A stretch of 59,491 bases of DNA, taken from positions 1 through 59,491 of the forward strand of contig JACRNV010000003.1 in the NCBI GenBank assembly GCA_016214785.1, written 5' to 3'. This stretch comes from Methanobacteriota archaeon (lineage in GTDB: Archaea > Thermoplasmatota > Thermoplasmata > SG8-5 > JACRNV01). A program made the translations under genes and the position numbers. The number at the start of each line of letters is the position of its first letter. The first letter of the stretch is position 1. The notes under the pieces were generated by a model that saw only the letters and a program-made list of their open reading frames with translations, was not told the DNA's origin and did no database searches. This document shows positions 51,301-59,338 of this stretch, piece by piece.

Positions 51301-54300
51301 GCCGTTCGCGACGATGGTGCTCGCGCTGTCGTTGGCGCCGTCGTCGTTGAAATCGAGCGGCATCGGGTCGGTGGCGTCGGGAACGGAGTCCCTGTCCGTA
51401 TCCACGGCCTGCGGCTGCTGGCCGCCTTCCCCGCGGGGCAGGTAGCGCGGGAAGAGAGAGCCTCCGAAAAGATTCCCCGCGACCTCGGCGAAGAAGTAGT
51501 GATCGAGGCTATAGCGCCACCCGGCGGCCACCAAATCCACATTAGAATTGGCCGATGTCGCGTCATCTGACGGCGGGCGCACGTCCCCGGCTGGGTCGCT
51601 GACGGATTGCGCCCAATCGGCGAACGAGCCGTCTACTGCCGGGCCGACGCTCTGGCCGATGAGGGTGAGGCCGCCATCGCCGCCTCCGAGCGAGATGTGG
51701 GCGGGCTCGACGGTTTGAGCGCTGATTGCGCGCGCCCCGAAGGTCGCGCCGGCCGCTGCGCTCGATGGCAGGCTTGCCGTGACGTTGACATAGACGCCGG
51801 CGAATGAAACTTCGAGCGGCTCCTGGAACCGGATTTGGCAATTTGAGCCAGCGAAAGAGAATGTGTGTTGGAACGGCATACCATTCACAGTGACTCCGGT
51901 GAATGAATAGTCTGCGCCGTAGGTTCCGCTCCCATCGAGCGTGACATTGAGCGCGGAAAGGGGGAATTGCTCTCCGTACGACCGGACGAAGAACGAAGCG
52001 GCTGTCGCTACATCTCCGGGCATGGCGCTATCCTGTGGCAAGGCCGCCTGCTCTATCATCAAAGTCGGCAGCCCCGGCCTCACCGGGACGTCGAAGACGT
52101 CGAGGTTGCCGTTCCCGTCTGTCAATCCCAATACTAATACTGGCCCTCTGCCGGGCGTCACCGCGCTCCCGTTCAGCGGCACGGCGAGCTCGAGCTGGCT
52201 ACCTCCCACGGCTGCAGAGACTCCGACCGGGCTTCCGAATGCGCTCCAGTCCCGCTGGTTTGCGCCCGCTCTGAAAGTGAGGGCCTGCGACACGCTCTTC
52301 ACGCCGCGCCATCCCTCGACCTGCACAAGGTAGTCCGCTCCTACCCCGCCGGCGGAGTACCCCGTCCCGGGGTCGCCGTCGGCGTCGATGAGGACGTACA
52401 ACGCCGACGTCGTATTGCCGGAGGTCGAGGAGACTCCCTCCAGCTGCCGGCCGTCGACGTCGACGAACACAAACAGCTTCGAATCCTCGATCGCGGCCCG
52501 GACGTCCCTGGCGGCAATGTCAGGGTTCGTCGCACCCTGGGGAAGGGCGCCGGCGTACGACATCCTGCCGTTCCAGTCGCTGAAGTAGCCGTCCACGTTC
52601 AAGCCCTCGGCCTGCCCCTGCGTCGTGAACTGGAAGAGCGTGGGCAGAACGAGCAGGAGCGCGAAGACGAAGGCTAGCATGACGAGCCCCTGGAGGTGGA
52701 TGTTGGAGCGCGCGGCGGCCCTTCCGCGGAACCGAGGCGCTTCCCCGATGCCCGTGCCGTTGACGAAACCCATGCCGTTCACAAGGCCGGGCGACGGCGC
52801 GCTCCCCGCGCCCATGCCCGCGCCCCCGAAGCCGTTTATAAGGCCGTTGACGCGCCCGCGGCCATTGACGAAGCCGTTGGCAATGCCCTGGCCGTTGTTG
52901 AATCCGAGGCCGTTCACGAGGCCGTCGGCGCTTCCGCGTCCGTTGACAAGCCCGTTCACGCGGCCCCTGCCGTTCACCATGCCATCGACCTTGCCGTTGG
53001 TGCGGCCCCGCCCGTTTACTAGACCGCTTATGCGCCCCTTGCCGTTCACGAGCCCGTTAACCTTACCGTTCGTGCGACCGCGACCGTTCACAAGGCCGTT
53101 TATCCTCCCGCGCATCCCGTTGACGAGGCCGTTCACCCTACCGTTCGTGCGCCCTCTTCCGGTGCCGTTAAGTAAACCGGACGATGCTCCGCGGCCGTTG
53201 ACGAGTCCGTTGACCCTGCCCTTGGCGCTGACGGCGCCGCCAGGGGTGGCCCCGAGCGGGCGCCTCTCGCGCGCCCCGTTGGTGAGGCCGCTGGCGCGTC
53301 CCTTCGTCCCGTTCGTCAGGCCGTTCGTCCGGCCCATCGCGCCGTTCGCCATGCTCTCCGCACGCCCCTTGGCCGGCGTCGGTGGCTTTTCACTCTGCGA
53401 CATCCTTTGAATGGCATCGTATGAGCGCCTTATCGCCTCGTCGAAGCACTTGACCGCCTCGCCCATCCTCCCGAGGCGCCTCAGGATGTCCCCCTTGGCC
53501 TGCCATATCTCGTCCCGCGTCGGGTCCGCGTCGAGTATGAGGTCGTAGGCGTCTATCTGCCTCTCCATCCTGCGCTTCTCTTCCTTCGGAAGGGCTTCAA
53601 TCTCGGCGTCTCCGGTCATGACCAGGAGTTCGTCGAGCTGATCGTCCTCCTTCATTACCTTCTGGGGCGCGGCACGGGCCTTCTCCGGCTTCCCGGGCTT
53701 TATTATGAGGCCCTCCAGCTCCCTCTCGAGGTCCCCCTCCCTGGGTCCGGAGCGAGACGGCTCGGGGGCGGGCTCTGGCGCGGCCTTGGCATCTTCCTTC
53801 TCGGGCTTTTTCACCGAGCGCCCCCACCGCTCCGCGAAGGCCTTTGAAACGCTAAGGTGTTCCGGAGCCTTCATGTCCGCCCAGCGATCGTGGAAGTCCT
53901 TCGACACTCCGCGCCTGCGCTTGGCCTGCCTGAGGAGCGACTGCTCTTCCGCGCGCTCTTTCCTCTCCTCCGCGCAGCTCGCGCACCTCCCCGTGGTCGC
54001 GTCGAGCCTAGAACCGCACTTGCCACAAATCCCGCTGATGATGTCGTCCATGTCCGACATCAGCTCCGCGTCCTCCGTGGGCTTGGGTTCGACGGCGGGC
54101 GGTGGCACGACTTCGGGGATGGCCGAAGGCGGCATTGCGGTCTCGGGCGCTATTTCTTTCTCGATTGGCGGCCCCTTCCTGACGTGAATGGCAAAACCGC
54201 AGCCCGGGCACGACCCCGTCCCATCCGGGAGCGGGTCGCCGCAGAGCGGGCAGAGAATCCTGAAATCTCCCCTTTCCGGAGGTTGCATGATATCTGTCGC

Positions 54301-55497
54301 GGGCTTGGCGGCGGCATCCTCCGGGCGGGTGGCTGCCCTCGGCAGCTGGGATTTTTCCTCGGCATCCCCCTCCTCCAGCGCCTCTCCGCATTTGGGGCAG
54401 CTCGATGAGCCCTCTGAGACGAGCGCGCCGCACTCCGGGCAGAGGAACAGGTCGGCCTGCTTCCTTATCCAGAGGCCGTCCACGTCCTCGCCGCTTTCGA
54501 CCGGGCCCTGTTCAGGCGCGGCCCTCTGGAAATCGATCTTGAAGCTGCATTTGGGGCACTTCTCGGAGCCGTCGGCGACGAGCGACCCGCATTCCGGGCA
54601 GATGATGAGGTTCGGTGCGGCCTGCGCCGCGCCTGGCTCTTTCCCAGTCTCGGCCTGGGCGATTGGCATCTCGACCGGCTCGTCGCCCTCCTCGAACGTC
54701 ACGCCGCACTTCGGGCACGCGCTCGATCCCCCGGCGACCAGGGACCCGCACTCCGGGCATATGAAGAGCCTGGCCTCCTCCCTGTACCAGTGGCCGTCCA
54801 CCTCCTCCTTCTTCTCGACGAGGGGCATCTCCACGGGCTCTTCCCCGGCTTCGAAGAGCACGCCGCATTTCGGGCATTTCCCGGAACCGTCTGCCACGAG
54901 GCTGCCGCACTCCGGGCATATGAAGAGGTTCGCCTTGTCTCTGTACCAGTGGCCGTCAATGTCCGTTTCGGCTGAGGGGGCTGTCTTCGTTACCTGGGCT
55001 GGCGCGGGAGCGGGCTCCTCGTCGGCTTCGAAGAGCACGCCACACTTCGGGCATTTCCCGGAACCGTCTGCCACGAGGCTGCCGCACTCTGGGCATATGA
55101 AGAGCGACGCCTCCTCCCTGTACCAGTGGCCGTCCACCTCCCCCTTAGCCTCGGCGAGGGGCATCTCCACGAGCTCCTCCTCCTTGCCGAAGGCGACCGA
55201 GCACTTGGGGCACTTGTCCGAGCCGTCGGAGACGAGCGCCCCGCACTCCGGGCATATGAAGAGCTTGACGCGCGTGCGCTCCTCGTCCGACGCCTTCGCG
55301 GCGGCGAGCTCCGAGCGCGCGCGCTCCTGTATCTTCGCGGCCAGGGACTTGCCGACGCCCCTCACTGCCGCGAGCCTGTCGGGCTGTGCTGCGGCGACGT
55401 CCGCGATGGACATGAAGCCGGCCTCGAAAAGCGCCCTCGCCCTCTGCGGGCCTATCTCGGGCAGCGACTGCAGCTTGGCTAGGGCCTTGTCATCCAT
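48307..55497 (-). CDS. Giant membrane-spanning zinc-ribbon / Asn-Gly repeat protein B
   Basis: A 2396-residue paralogue of protein A. Residues 1-70 are two helix-hairpin-helix units (SLPEIGPQRARALFEAGF, VRGVGKSLAAKI), a nucleic-acid binding fold. Eight CPECG...CPKCG ribbons span about 80-510, several joined by VDGHWYREEA linkers. A TPR-like pair lies near 645-700. Asn-Gly repeats (GRGRTNGKVNGLVNG) fill 717-917, then a membrane helix at 935-957. The outside carries DOMON-like parts with YFSDWNGR, an Asp-rich repeat, two lamin-tail domains and four DUF11 repeats. It ends PEFNVWLLLALLVPALLLARRK. The ATG at 55495-55497 starts the HhH domain. The role is unknown. Confidence 0.85.
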   Translation of the reverse strand: MDDKALAKLQSLPEIGPQRARALFEAGFMSIADVAAAQPDRLAAVRGVGKSLAAKIQERARSELAAAKASDEERTRVKLFICPECGALVSDGSDKCPKCSVAFGKEEELVEMPLAEAKGEVDGHWYREEASLFICPECGSLVADGSGKCPKCGVLFEADEEPAPAPAQVTKTAPSAETDIDGHWYRDKANLFICPECGSLVADGSGKCPKCGVLFEAGEEPVEMPLVEKKEEVDGHWYREEARLFICPECGSLVAGGSSACPKCGVTFEEGDEPVEMPIAQAETGKEPGAAQAAPNLIICPECGSLVADGSEKCPKCSFKIDFQRAAPEQGPVESGEDVDGLWIRKQADLFLCPECGALVSEGSSSCPKCGEALEEGDAEEKSQLPRAATRPEDAAAKPATDIMQPPERGDFRILCPLCGDPLPDGTGSCPGCGFAIHVRKGPPIEKEIAPETAMPPSAIPEVVPPPAVEPKPTEDAELMSDMDDIISGICGKCGSRLDATTGRCASCAEERKERAEEQSLLRQAKRRRGVSKDFHDRWADMKAPEHLSVSKAFAERWGRSVKKPEKEDAKAAPEPAPEPSRSGPREGDLERELEGLIIKPGKPEKARAAPQKVMKEDDQLDELLVMTGDAEIEALPKEEKRRMERQIDAYDLILDADPTRDEIWQAKGDILRRLGRMGEAVKCFDEAIRRSYDAIQRMSQSEKPPTPAKGRAESMANGAMGRTNGLTNGTKGRASGLTNGARERRPLGATPGGAVSAKGRVNGLVNGRGASSGLLNGTGRGRTNGRVNGLVNGMRGRINGLVNGRGRTNGKVNGLVNGKGRISGLVNGRGRTNGKVDGMVNGRGRVNGLVNGRGSADGLVNGLGFNNGQGIANGFVNGRGRVNGLINGFGGAGMGAGSAPSPGLVNGMGFVNGTGIGEAPRFRGRAAARSNIHLQGLVMLAFVFALLLVLPTLFQFTTQGQAEGLNVDGYFSDWNGRMSYAGALPQGATNPDIAARDVRAAIEDSKLFVFVDVDGRQLEGVSSTSGNTTSALYVLIDADGDPGTGYSAGGVGADYLVQVEGWRGVKSVSQALTFRAGANQRDWSAFGSPVGVSAAVGGSQLELAVPLNGSAVTPGRGPVLVLGLTDGNGNLDVFDVPVRPGLPTLMIEQAALPQDSAMPGDVATAASFFVRSYGEQFPLSALNVTLDGSGTYGADYSFTGVTVNGMPFQHTFSFAGSNCQIRFQEPLEVSFAGVYVNVTASLPSSAAAGATFGARAISAQTVEPAHISLGGGDGGLTLIGQSVGPAVDGSFADWAQSVSDPAGDVRPPSDDATSANSNVDLVAAGWRYSLDHYFFAEVAGNLFGGSLFPRYLPRGEGGQQPQAVDTDRDSVPDATDPMPLDFNDDGANDSASTIVANGRPAPDVDSDGVPDYPYRMPDGTTDRWLNTTLPLDFPPQYAGRFVSVYIGPVAPAEPVERLDTDAITVYIDADGSALTGARPYPQVGAEYAATLSGSGGAVLSSGFYRYAPEANASDPWVYVGAIDNASTRSRMEIRVSGLYLAPPDSNMSVFIDARDWNGDHDITDSPMAQPLAAGTRAPAGDNVVINEIVSQPNTGEWIEICNPTNAPINIGGWRIRQGGTTLMTFPANTILGAFGSGTEYYIVDLSGNANDLPNGGATVRLQWDSPGPGWTTIDQTAYPGGMTGAQSWSRFKNETWGMPTDTDSDANDFYVSTSPTRGAPNDRRAPNISVDKAGDMLEVAPSGSVTYTIWYNNSGDGNARHVWVNDTLPAGTAYTSSSVPYSSFAGSTYTWYFANVAPGSYSFTLTVTVDSSLPIGSILTNNVSLGYTDQLARWMGWSNDSCNVTVVAPAPNINVSKVADVAIVSPGDVVTYTIYFNNTGTGAAGHVWLNDTLPVGMNYLSASPAPDSTAGQTQYWHFTNVSTGGQSLTITANVSSAVAPGSTLTNNVSCNYTNLVNVSFPRTNSSATVTVVPALSRIVINEISSRPNPEWIELCNPTGSSVSIAGWRLRLGGNTIYTFPAGTVLGAWGSGSEYIMANLTVNSLPNGGGTVRLQYNPGAGWVTIDMTVYPGIAAGQTWSRFKDEDTGMPDDTNNDAVDFYVSNNGWIVPEGPTPNAPNDRKRPVMSVVKGAAIAEAEPGDYVNYTIWYNNTGDGNGKDIWVNDTLPSFLNYVSATPSPDVVSGQNLTWFFGSVVHDSTNSIIVYTVVSDVMPDNTALPNSARLNYSDQLRRPMGNSTSWYNITGRRPQIIVSKAANATNVVAGGSLTYTIWYNNTGSRNASNVWINDTLPSYVTYVSASPAPGSIAGLVLRWSFTNVTPGAHSITINVTINATAPSGNITNWAFLNYTTSKGRALPGSSDSVTVVIPEFNVWLLLALLVPALLLARRKLASIKMK

Positions 55498-55572
55498 CTG
55501 TCCGTCTTATCTACGATATCAACGATATAGGTTGTCTGCGCCCGGCGCGCATTGTACATAGTTTTCAATAAC

Positions 55573-55590
55573 GCATATATTACATATAAT
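55573..55590 (-). promoter_or_regulatory. AT-rich promoter candidate for giant protein B
   Basis: The minus strand reads ATTATATGTAATATATGC, overlapping the stop of the module B regulator and about 80 bases before the protein B start. The leader contains a direct repeat TATATCGTTGATATCG. Confidence 0.45.
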
Positions 55591-56296
55591 TGTTATCCTT
55601 CAGTATCGTGATGTATGGGTTGATGCCGAGCCTGACCGTCGTCTTCCTCCTTCCCGCGGAGAGCTCGAGCTGCGCCCACGCCGCCGTGACCTGCGACGCC
55701 CTTGCCGATATCCCCGATTCGGCGACCTTGTGGACGAAGAAGTCCAGGTACTTCCGCCCGTGGGCGGAGTAGTCCTCCGCGGCCCTGAGCATCCCCTCGC
55801 TCTGGAAATGCCTGAGGACCTTGCCGTCCCTCACGGAGTACAGCAGGCCCGCGCGCGCCATCCCCTTCAGCTTCGAGGCCGCGGCCTGTCTCGTCGCCTT
55901 CGCCGCCTCGGCCGCATCGCCGGTAGTCATTCCCGGAGAGCCTGCGACGGCCAGGAACAGCCTCCTGGCGCCCTGGCCTGCCATGGGCTCGAGCCGCAGC
56001 CTGTCCTCGTCCCTGAGCTGGCCCGTGGCGGCGTACCTGCCCCTCGTCCCCGGCAGGGGCGCGACGAGCCCCTGCTCCTCGAGCATGCGGAGGTGCCATC
56101 GGACAGAATGGGGGGCCATCCCGGATATGGAAGAGATCTCCCCCGAGCCCATGCAGGGGTGATGAGTCACTGCCGAGAATACGCGCAGCCGCCACGGGCT
56201 CAGGAGCGTGCCCCGGACCTTGCCGTCCGCCATGGGCCTGCCGGCCCTCTTCCCGCTCAGCGCGTCGCGAAGGGCCGCACCCACGCGCCGCGCCAA
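55580..56296 (-). CDS. Winged-helix transcriptional regulator, module B
   Basis: A 238-residue regulator with two winged-helix-like regions. The first is at about 30-95 (LSPWRLRVFSAVTHHP, SSISGMAPHSVRWHLRMLEEQGLV, wing at GRYAATG). The second is at about 110-170 (SPGMTTGDAAEAAKATRQAAASKLKGMARAGLL, YSVRDGKV). A helical tail follows. The start is TTG at 56296, supported by GAGGTGGGAT a few bases upstream inside the ATPase gene's end; an ATG at 56233 is the alternative. The order ATPase then regulator is the reverse of module A. It probably controls the module. Confidence 0.78.
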   Translation of the reverse strand: MARRVGAALRDALSGKRAGRPMADGKVRGTLLSPWRLRVFSAVTHHPCMGSGEISSISGMAPHSVRWHLRMLEEQGLVAPLPGTRGRYAATGQLRDEDRLRLEPMAGQGARRLFLAVAGSPGMTTGDAAEAAKATRQAAASKLKGMARAGLLYSVRDGKVLRHFQSEGMLRAAEDYSAHGRKYLDFFVHKVAESGISARASQVTAAWAQLELSAGRRKTTVRLGINPYITILKDNNYM

Positions 56297-56297
56297 C

Positions 56298-57173
56298 TCA
56301 TCCCACCTCGTACTCTGAGATTAGGCTCTTGGCGATGTCCTCTATCTTCACGCCGCGGAGGTCGTCGTCCTCTAGCTCGGCGATGGCTGCCGTGAGCCTG
56401 CCCATGACTGGCTTGGGCATCCTCGAGGCGTTCGCGCCCAGGATGCGCCTGAGCTCCTCCGCGCCCTTCGACTCCTTCGGCGGGATGGCGTGGGCGTGCT
56501 GGACGATGATGCCGAGCCCTTTGACGATGATGTACGAATGCGCGCGCTCGCTGTGCTGGCTGTTCCTGCACTTCACTATCTTCAGGCGCCGGTCCGCGCC
56601 GTCGTCCAGCGCCCTGTACTTGAGATGGATGACGCAGTCGGCGAGGTACATGGGGATGACCGTCTCCGGCCCCGACAGGTCGCCGGCCGTGCCGTGCTCC
56701 TCGAGCGTGGCCAGGACGGTGCCGACGTTTCGCGTCTCCTTCAGCAGGAAGCCGATGAGCTCGCGCTGCTCGTACCTGTCAGGCGTGGCCCACAGCACCG
56801 GAGTGAGCGGGTCTATGGCTATGCGCGCCTTCGCGCCCTTCCACTCGCTTACGAAGGACGGCAGCTCTTTCTTGATGAAGTCCGAAAAATCCCGGCCGGA
56901 GGCGTCGATGAAGACGAGCTGCTCGTTCTCGACGTAGTCCCTGATGTCCGTCCAGCCCATCTCGATGGCCTCCTTGATTATCTGCTCCTTGTTCTCGTCG
57001 AGGCTTACGAAGATTCCCTCCTGGCCCCCTTCCAGCCCGCGCCTGACGTACTGCGTGGCCAGCGTGGTCTTCCCCGCGCCCGAGCTGCCTATGACCACCG
57101 TCGTGGAATTCTCGTTGACGCCCCCGTCCAGCAGCGCGTTCAGGCCGTAGACGCCGCTGGGGATCTTCTTCAT
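56298..57173 (-). CDS. KaiC/RAD55-like RecA-superfamily ATPase, module B
   Basis: A 291-residue KaiC-like ATPase. IPSGVYGLNALLDGG is the family's opening, the P-loop GSSGAGKTT (29-37) is canonical and Walker B is ARIAIDPLTPVLW. The C-terminal 60 or so residues are an extra helical region (GAEELRRILGANASRM, EDIAKSLISEYEVG) absent from the module A copy. The ATG is three bases after the pdxS stop, and the stop is one base from the regulator's TTG. The three genes therefore read as an operon. It may switch partners in an ATP-dependent way. Confidence 0.88.
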   Translation of the reverse strand: MKKIPSGVYGLNALLDGGVNENSTTVVIGSSGAGKTTLATQYVRRGLEGGQEGIFVSLDENKEQIIKEAIEMGWTDIRDYVENEQLVFIDASGRDFSDFIKKELPSFVSEWKGAKARIAIDPLTPVLWATPDRYEQRELIGFLLKETRNVGTVLATLEEHGTAGDLSGPETVIPMYLADCVIHLKYRALDDGADRRLKIVKCRNSQHSERAHSYIIVKGLGIIVQHAHAIPPKESKGAEELRRILGANASRMPKPVMGRLTAAIAELEDDDLRGVKIEDIAKSLISEYEVG

Positions 57174-57176
57174 CCC

Positions 57177-58085
57177 TCAGTGCCCCCGCTCCTGCAGGCG
57201 CTCGCCGGGCGGGATGTTCGATATCTCGATGCCCCTCATGGCGTCGCCCAGCCCCTTGGAGGCCTCGGCGAGGACGGCGGGCTCGTCGAAATGGGCCACG
57301 GCCTCCACTATCGACCTGGCTCTCTTCTGCGGATTGTCGGCCTTGAATATGCCCGAGCCCACGAACACTCCGTCGGCGCCCATCTGCATCATGAGCGCGG
57401 CGTCGGCGGGGGTGGCTATGCCGCCGGCTGCGAAGTTGATGACCGGGAGGCGCTGCAGCTCCGCGACTTCTATCACCAGCTCCAGCGGCGACTCTAGCTT
57501 GCGCGCCACGCGCTCCATCTCGCCGTGGCTCATGCCTTTCAGCTCGCGGATCGTGCCCATAATCATGTGCATGTGGCGGACGGCCTCGACGACGTTGCCC
57601 GTGCCCGCCTCACCCTTTGTCCTGACCATGGCCGCGCCCTCCTGGATGCGCCTCAGGGCTTCCCCGAGGTCTCGCGCGCCGCAGACGAACGGGACCGCGA
57701 AGCCGCGCTTGTCGATGTGCCCGAACGGGTCCGCGGGCGTGAGGACCTCGGACTCGTCGATCATGTCCACGCCGAGCGACTCGAGTATCTGCGCCTCGAC
57801 TTTGTGGCCGATGCGGGCCTTGGCCATGACCGGGATCGTGACGGTGTCCATTATCTCGACGATTTTGAGCGGGTCGGCCATGCGTGCGACGCCGCCGTGG
57901 GCGCGGATGTCGGCCGGCACGCGCTCCAGAGCCATGACCGCGACTGCGCCTGCCTCCTCGGCGATCTTGGCCTGCTCCGCGTTGGTGACGTCCATTATCA
58001 CCCCGCCCTGCTGCATCTTCGCGAAGCCCCTCTTCACGAGTTCCGTGCCGCGCCTGAGCTTTGTGAGGTCTATCTGGAGTGGCAT
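57177..58085 (-). CDS. pdxS: Pyridoxal 5'-phosphate synthase lyase subunit PdxS
   Basis: A 302-residue TIM-barrel enzyme that makes PLP from ribose 5-phosphate, glyceraldehyde 3-phosphate and ammonia. The catalytic lysines are in VMAKARIGH and [21 protein letters not shown] and [21 protein letters not shown] are family motifs. The ATG at 58083-58085 gives [20 protein letters not shown]. The partner glutaminase PdxT is not in the window. It is the apparent first gene of the module B operon. PLP would serve IscS, GlyA and the trans-sulfuration enzyme nearby. Confidence 0.96.
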   Translation of the reverse strand: MPLQIDLTKLRRGTELVKRGFAKMQQGGVIMDVTNAEQAKIAEEAGAVAVMALERVPADIRAHGGVARMADPLKIVEIMDTVTIPVMAKARIGHKVEAQILESLGVDMIDESEVLTPADPFGHIDKRGFAVPFVCGARDLGEALRRIQEGAAMVRTKGEAGTGNVVEAVRHMHMIMGTIRELKGMSHGEMERVARKLESPLELVIEVAELQRLPVINFAAGGIATPADAALMMQMGADGVFVGSGIFKADNPQKRARSIVEAVAHFDEPAVLAEASKGLGDAMRGIEISNIPPGERLQERGH

Positions 58086-58115
58086 CGTTCCACCGAACCA
58101 GCCCATCGGGGTGCG

Positions 58116-58126
58116 ATATTTTAAGG
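58116..58126 (-). promoter_or_regulatory. TATA box for pdxS and the module B operon
   Basis: The minus strand reads CCTTAAAATAT about 36 bases before the pdxS ATG. It predicts a leader of about 10 bases. Confidence 0.45.
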
Positions 58127-58242
58127 TTTGCCTTGGGAAGGCGCCAAGGGTTGCGAACGATAAAAGGCTCTCCCTACGATTCAAAAAGTGAGTCTTTTAA
58201 TTATGTCTGCTTGGAAGTGTCCACAAAATTAAAAATTCGCGG

Positions 58243-58560
58243 TCAAACCCCTTCGATGTTTTCGCAAGCAGTACATTCATAATCATATGAATATAATGGG
58301 CCGGTTGTTCCATTGATTACCGTCTGTGCAACTTGGTTGCCGTTAGCGTCGTAGTTCCATTGCCACCAGTGTACCGAGATTATGTTCGGCTTCGTTATGA
58401 ATAGCGTCATGTTCGTCAAACGGTTCTCTGCGTCGTATGCGTTGCTATATTGATAGATGCCCTTCGTCTCTGTCAGGCGGTTGCCCACTATCCAGATCAT
58501 TTCCTCCTCAATCGTTGCCAGGTTTACGATCACTGAGGTGTTTTTCTCATAAACAAAGAC
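58243..58560 (-). pseudogene. Fragment with YD/RHS-type repeats
   Basis: The C-terminal part of an open frame has YDAENRLTNMTLF and WNYDANGNQVAQ, the phrases of YD repeats in RHS-type surface and toxin proteins. Only about 100 residues are present, with no start codon of their own and no long repeat array. It therefore looks like a leftover of a larger gene. It is AT-rich compared with the pdxS region. The upstream part of the same frame overlaps the next gene and is probably not translated. Confidence 0.5.
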
Positions 58561-58588
58561 TGAATAATTACATGAAATTTGTACATGA

Positions 58589-59296
58589 TTAATCAGTATT
58601 GATATAGATATCACCTCGGTATAATGGCAAGATATTTTCCCCACTACTAATTGCAACTGGTGACATGTCAGTAAATATATCGTTACTGAAATATGTCCAT
58701 CTTTTCGTTTCACCACTCGTAAGAAGGGATCTTTCTGTACCTTGATAATTAGCCTTTTTTAAATCGGGATTAAAACTAACAATTTCTGGATAATTGAAAA
58801 GTGCTAACAAGGAAGTTTTAACATTAACAGTAGTATTATTTTCAAGAAGAATTTTTATTTTATCTCCATCCCCAATCTGATAGAGGTTTGCAGGTAAAGA
58901 ATTAAGTAAAAACCCACCTATTCGAATTAATGTAGTGTTCGTGACATTACAACTTAACCATGAAGTATTATCTAAGGAAAATAAATAATATTGGTTTGTA
59001 GGGGCTAATTGCCAATCCGAATAAGAACCATTACTATTTCTTGTTTGTATATCTATTCTTGTTTCATTACTTAGCAGTAATGGTCCTACAGGAATTTTAA
59101 TATTAACATTAGAGTTGTTACTTAAATCAATAAATGCACAACAATGCATTTCAATATATTTTTGTCGTTGGGTTAAAGTATATGTAAACCAGATGTCAAA
59201 TGAAATTATCGATAAGGCAATAGCAATGGCGATTATAATTGCGATAATTTTAATTCGGTCTCTACTTTTTTCCGAATGTGTATCTATGAATTTCAT
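58589..59296 (-). CDS. Hypothetical secreted or membrane-anchored protein
   Basis: A 235-residue, AT-rich gene. After a charged start (MKFIDTHSEKSRDRIK) one hydrophobic segment covers about 17-41 and acts as a signal anchor. The rest is an exported-looking beta-rich domain with many Asn residues and sequons (NNSNVNI, NGSYSD, NTTLIR, NNTTVNV). A clear Shine-Dalgarno GGAGG lies 9 bases before the ATG. No family is recognised. It lies between an RHS-type fragment and a mobile-element-like end, so it belongs to a transferred or decaying region. Confidence 0.6.
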   Translation of the reverse strand: MKFIDTHSEKSRDRIKIIAIIIAIAIALSIISFDIWFTYTLTQRQKYIEMHCCAFIDLSNNSNVNIKIPVGPLLLSNETRIDIQTRNSNGSYSDWQLAPTNQYYLFSLDNTSWLSCNVTNTTLIRIGGFLLNSLPANLYQIGDGDKIKILLENNTTVNVKTSLLALFNYPEIVSFNPDLKKANYQGTERSLLTSGETKRWTYFSNDIFTDMSPVAISSGENILPLYRGDIYINTD

Positions 59297-59338
59297 AATA
59301 GCAATCCTCCAAATTTTATATAACGTGCTGAACCGTAT

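Noticed and set aside
52625-53410. Plus-strand frame with TRPLTRPLPFT-like repeats
   Set aside because: It is the antisense of the Asn-Gly repeats in giant protein B; the repeat pattern alone does not make it a gene.
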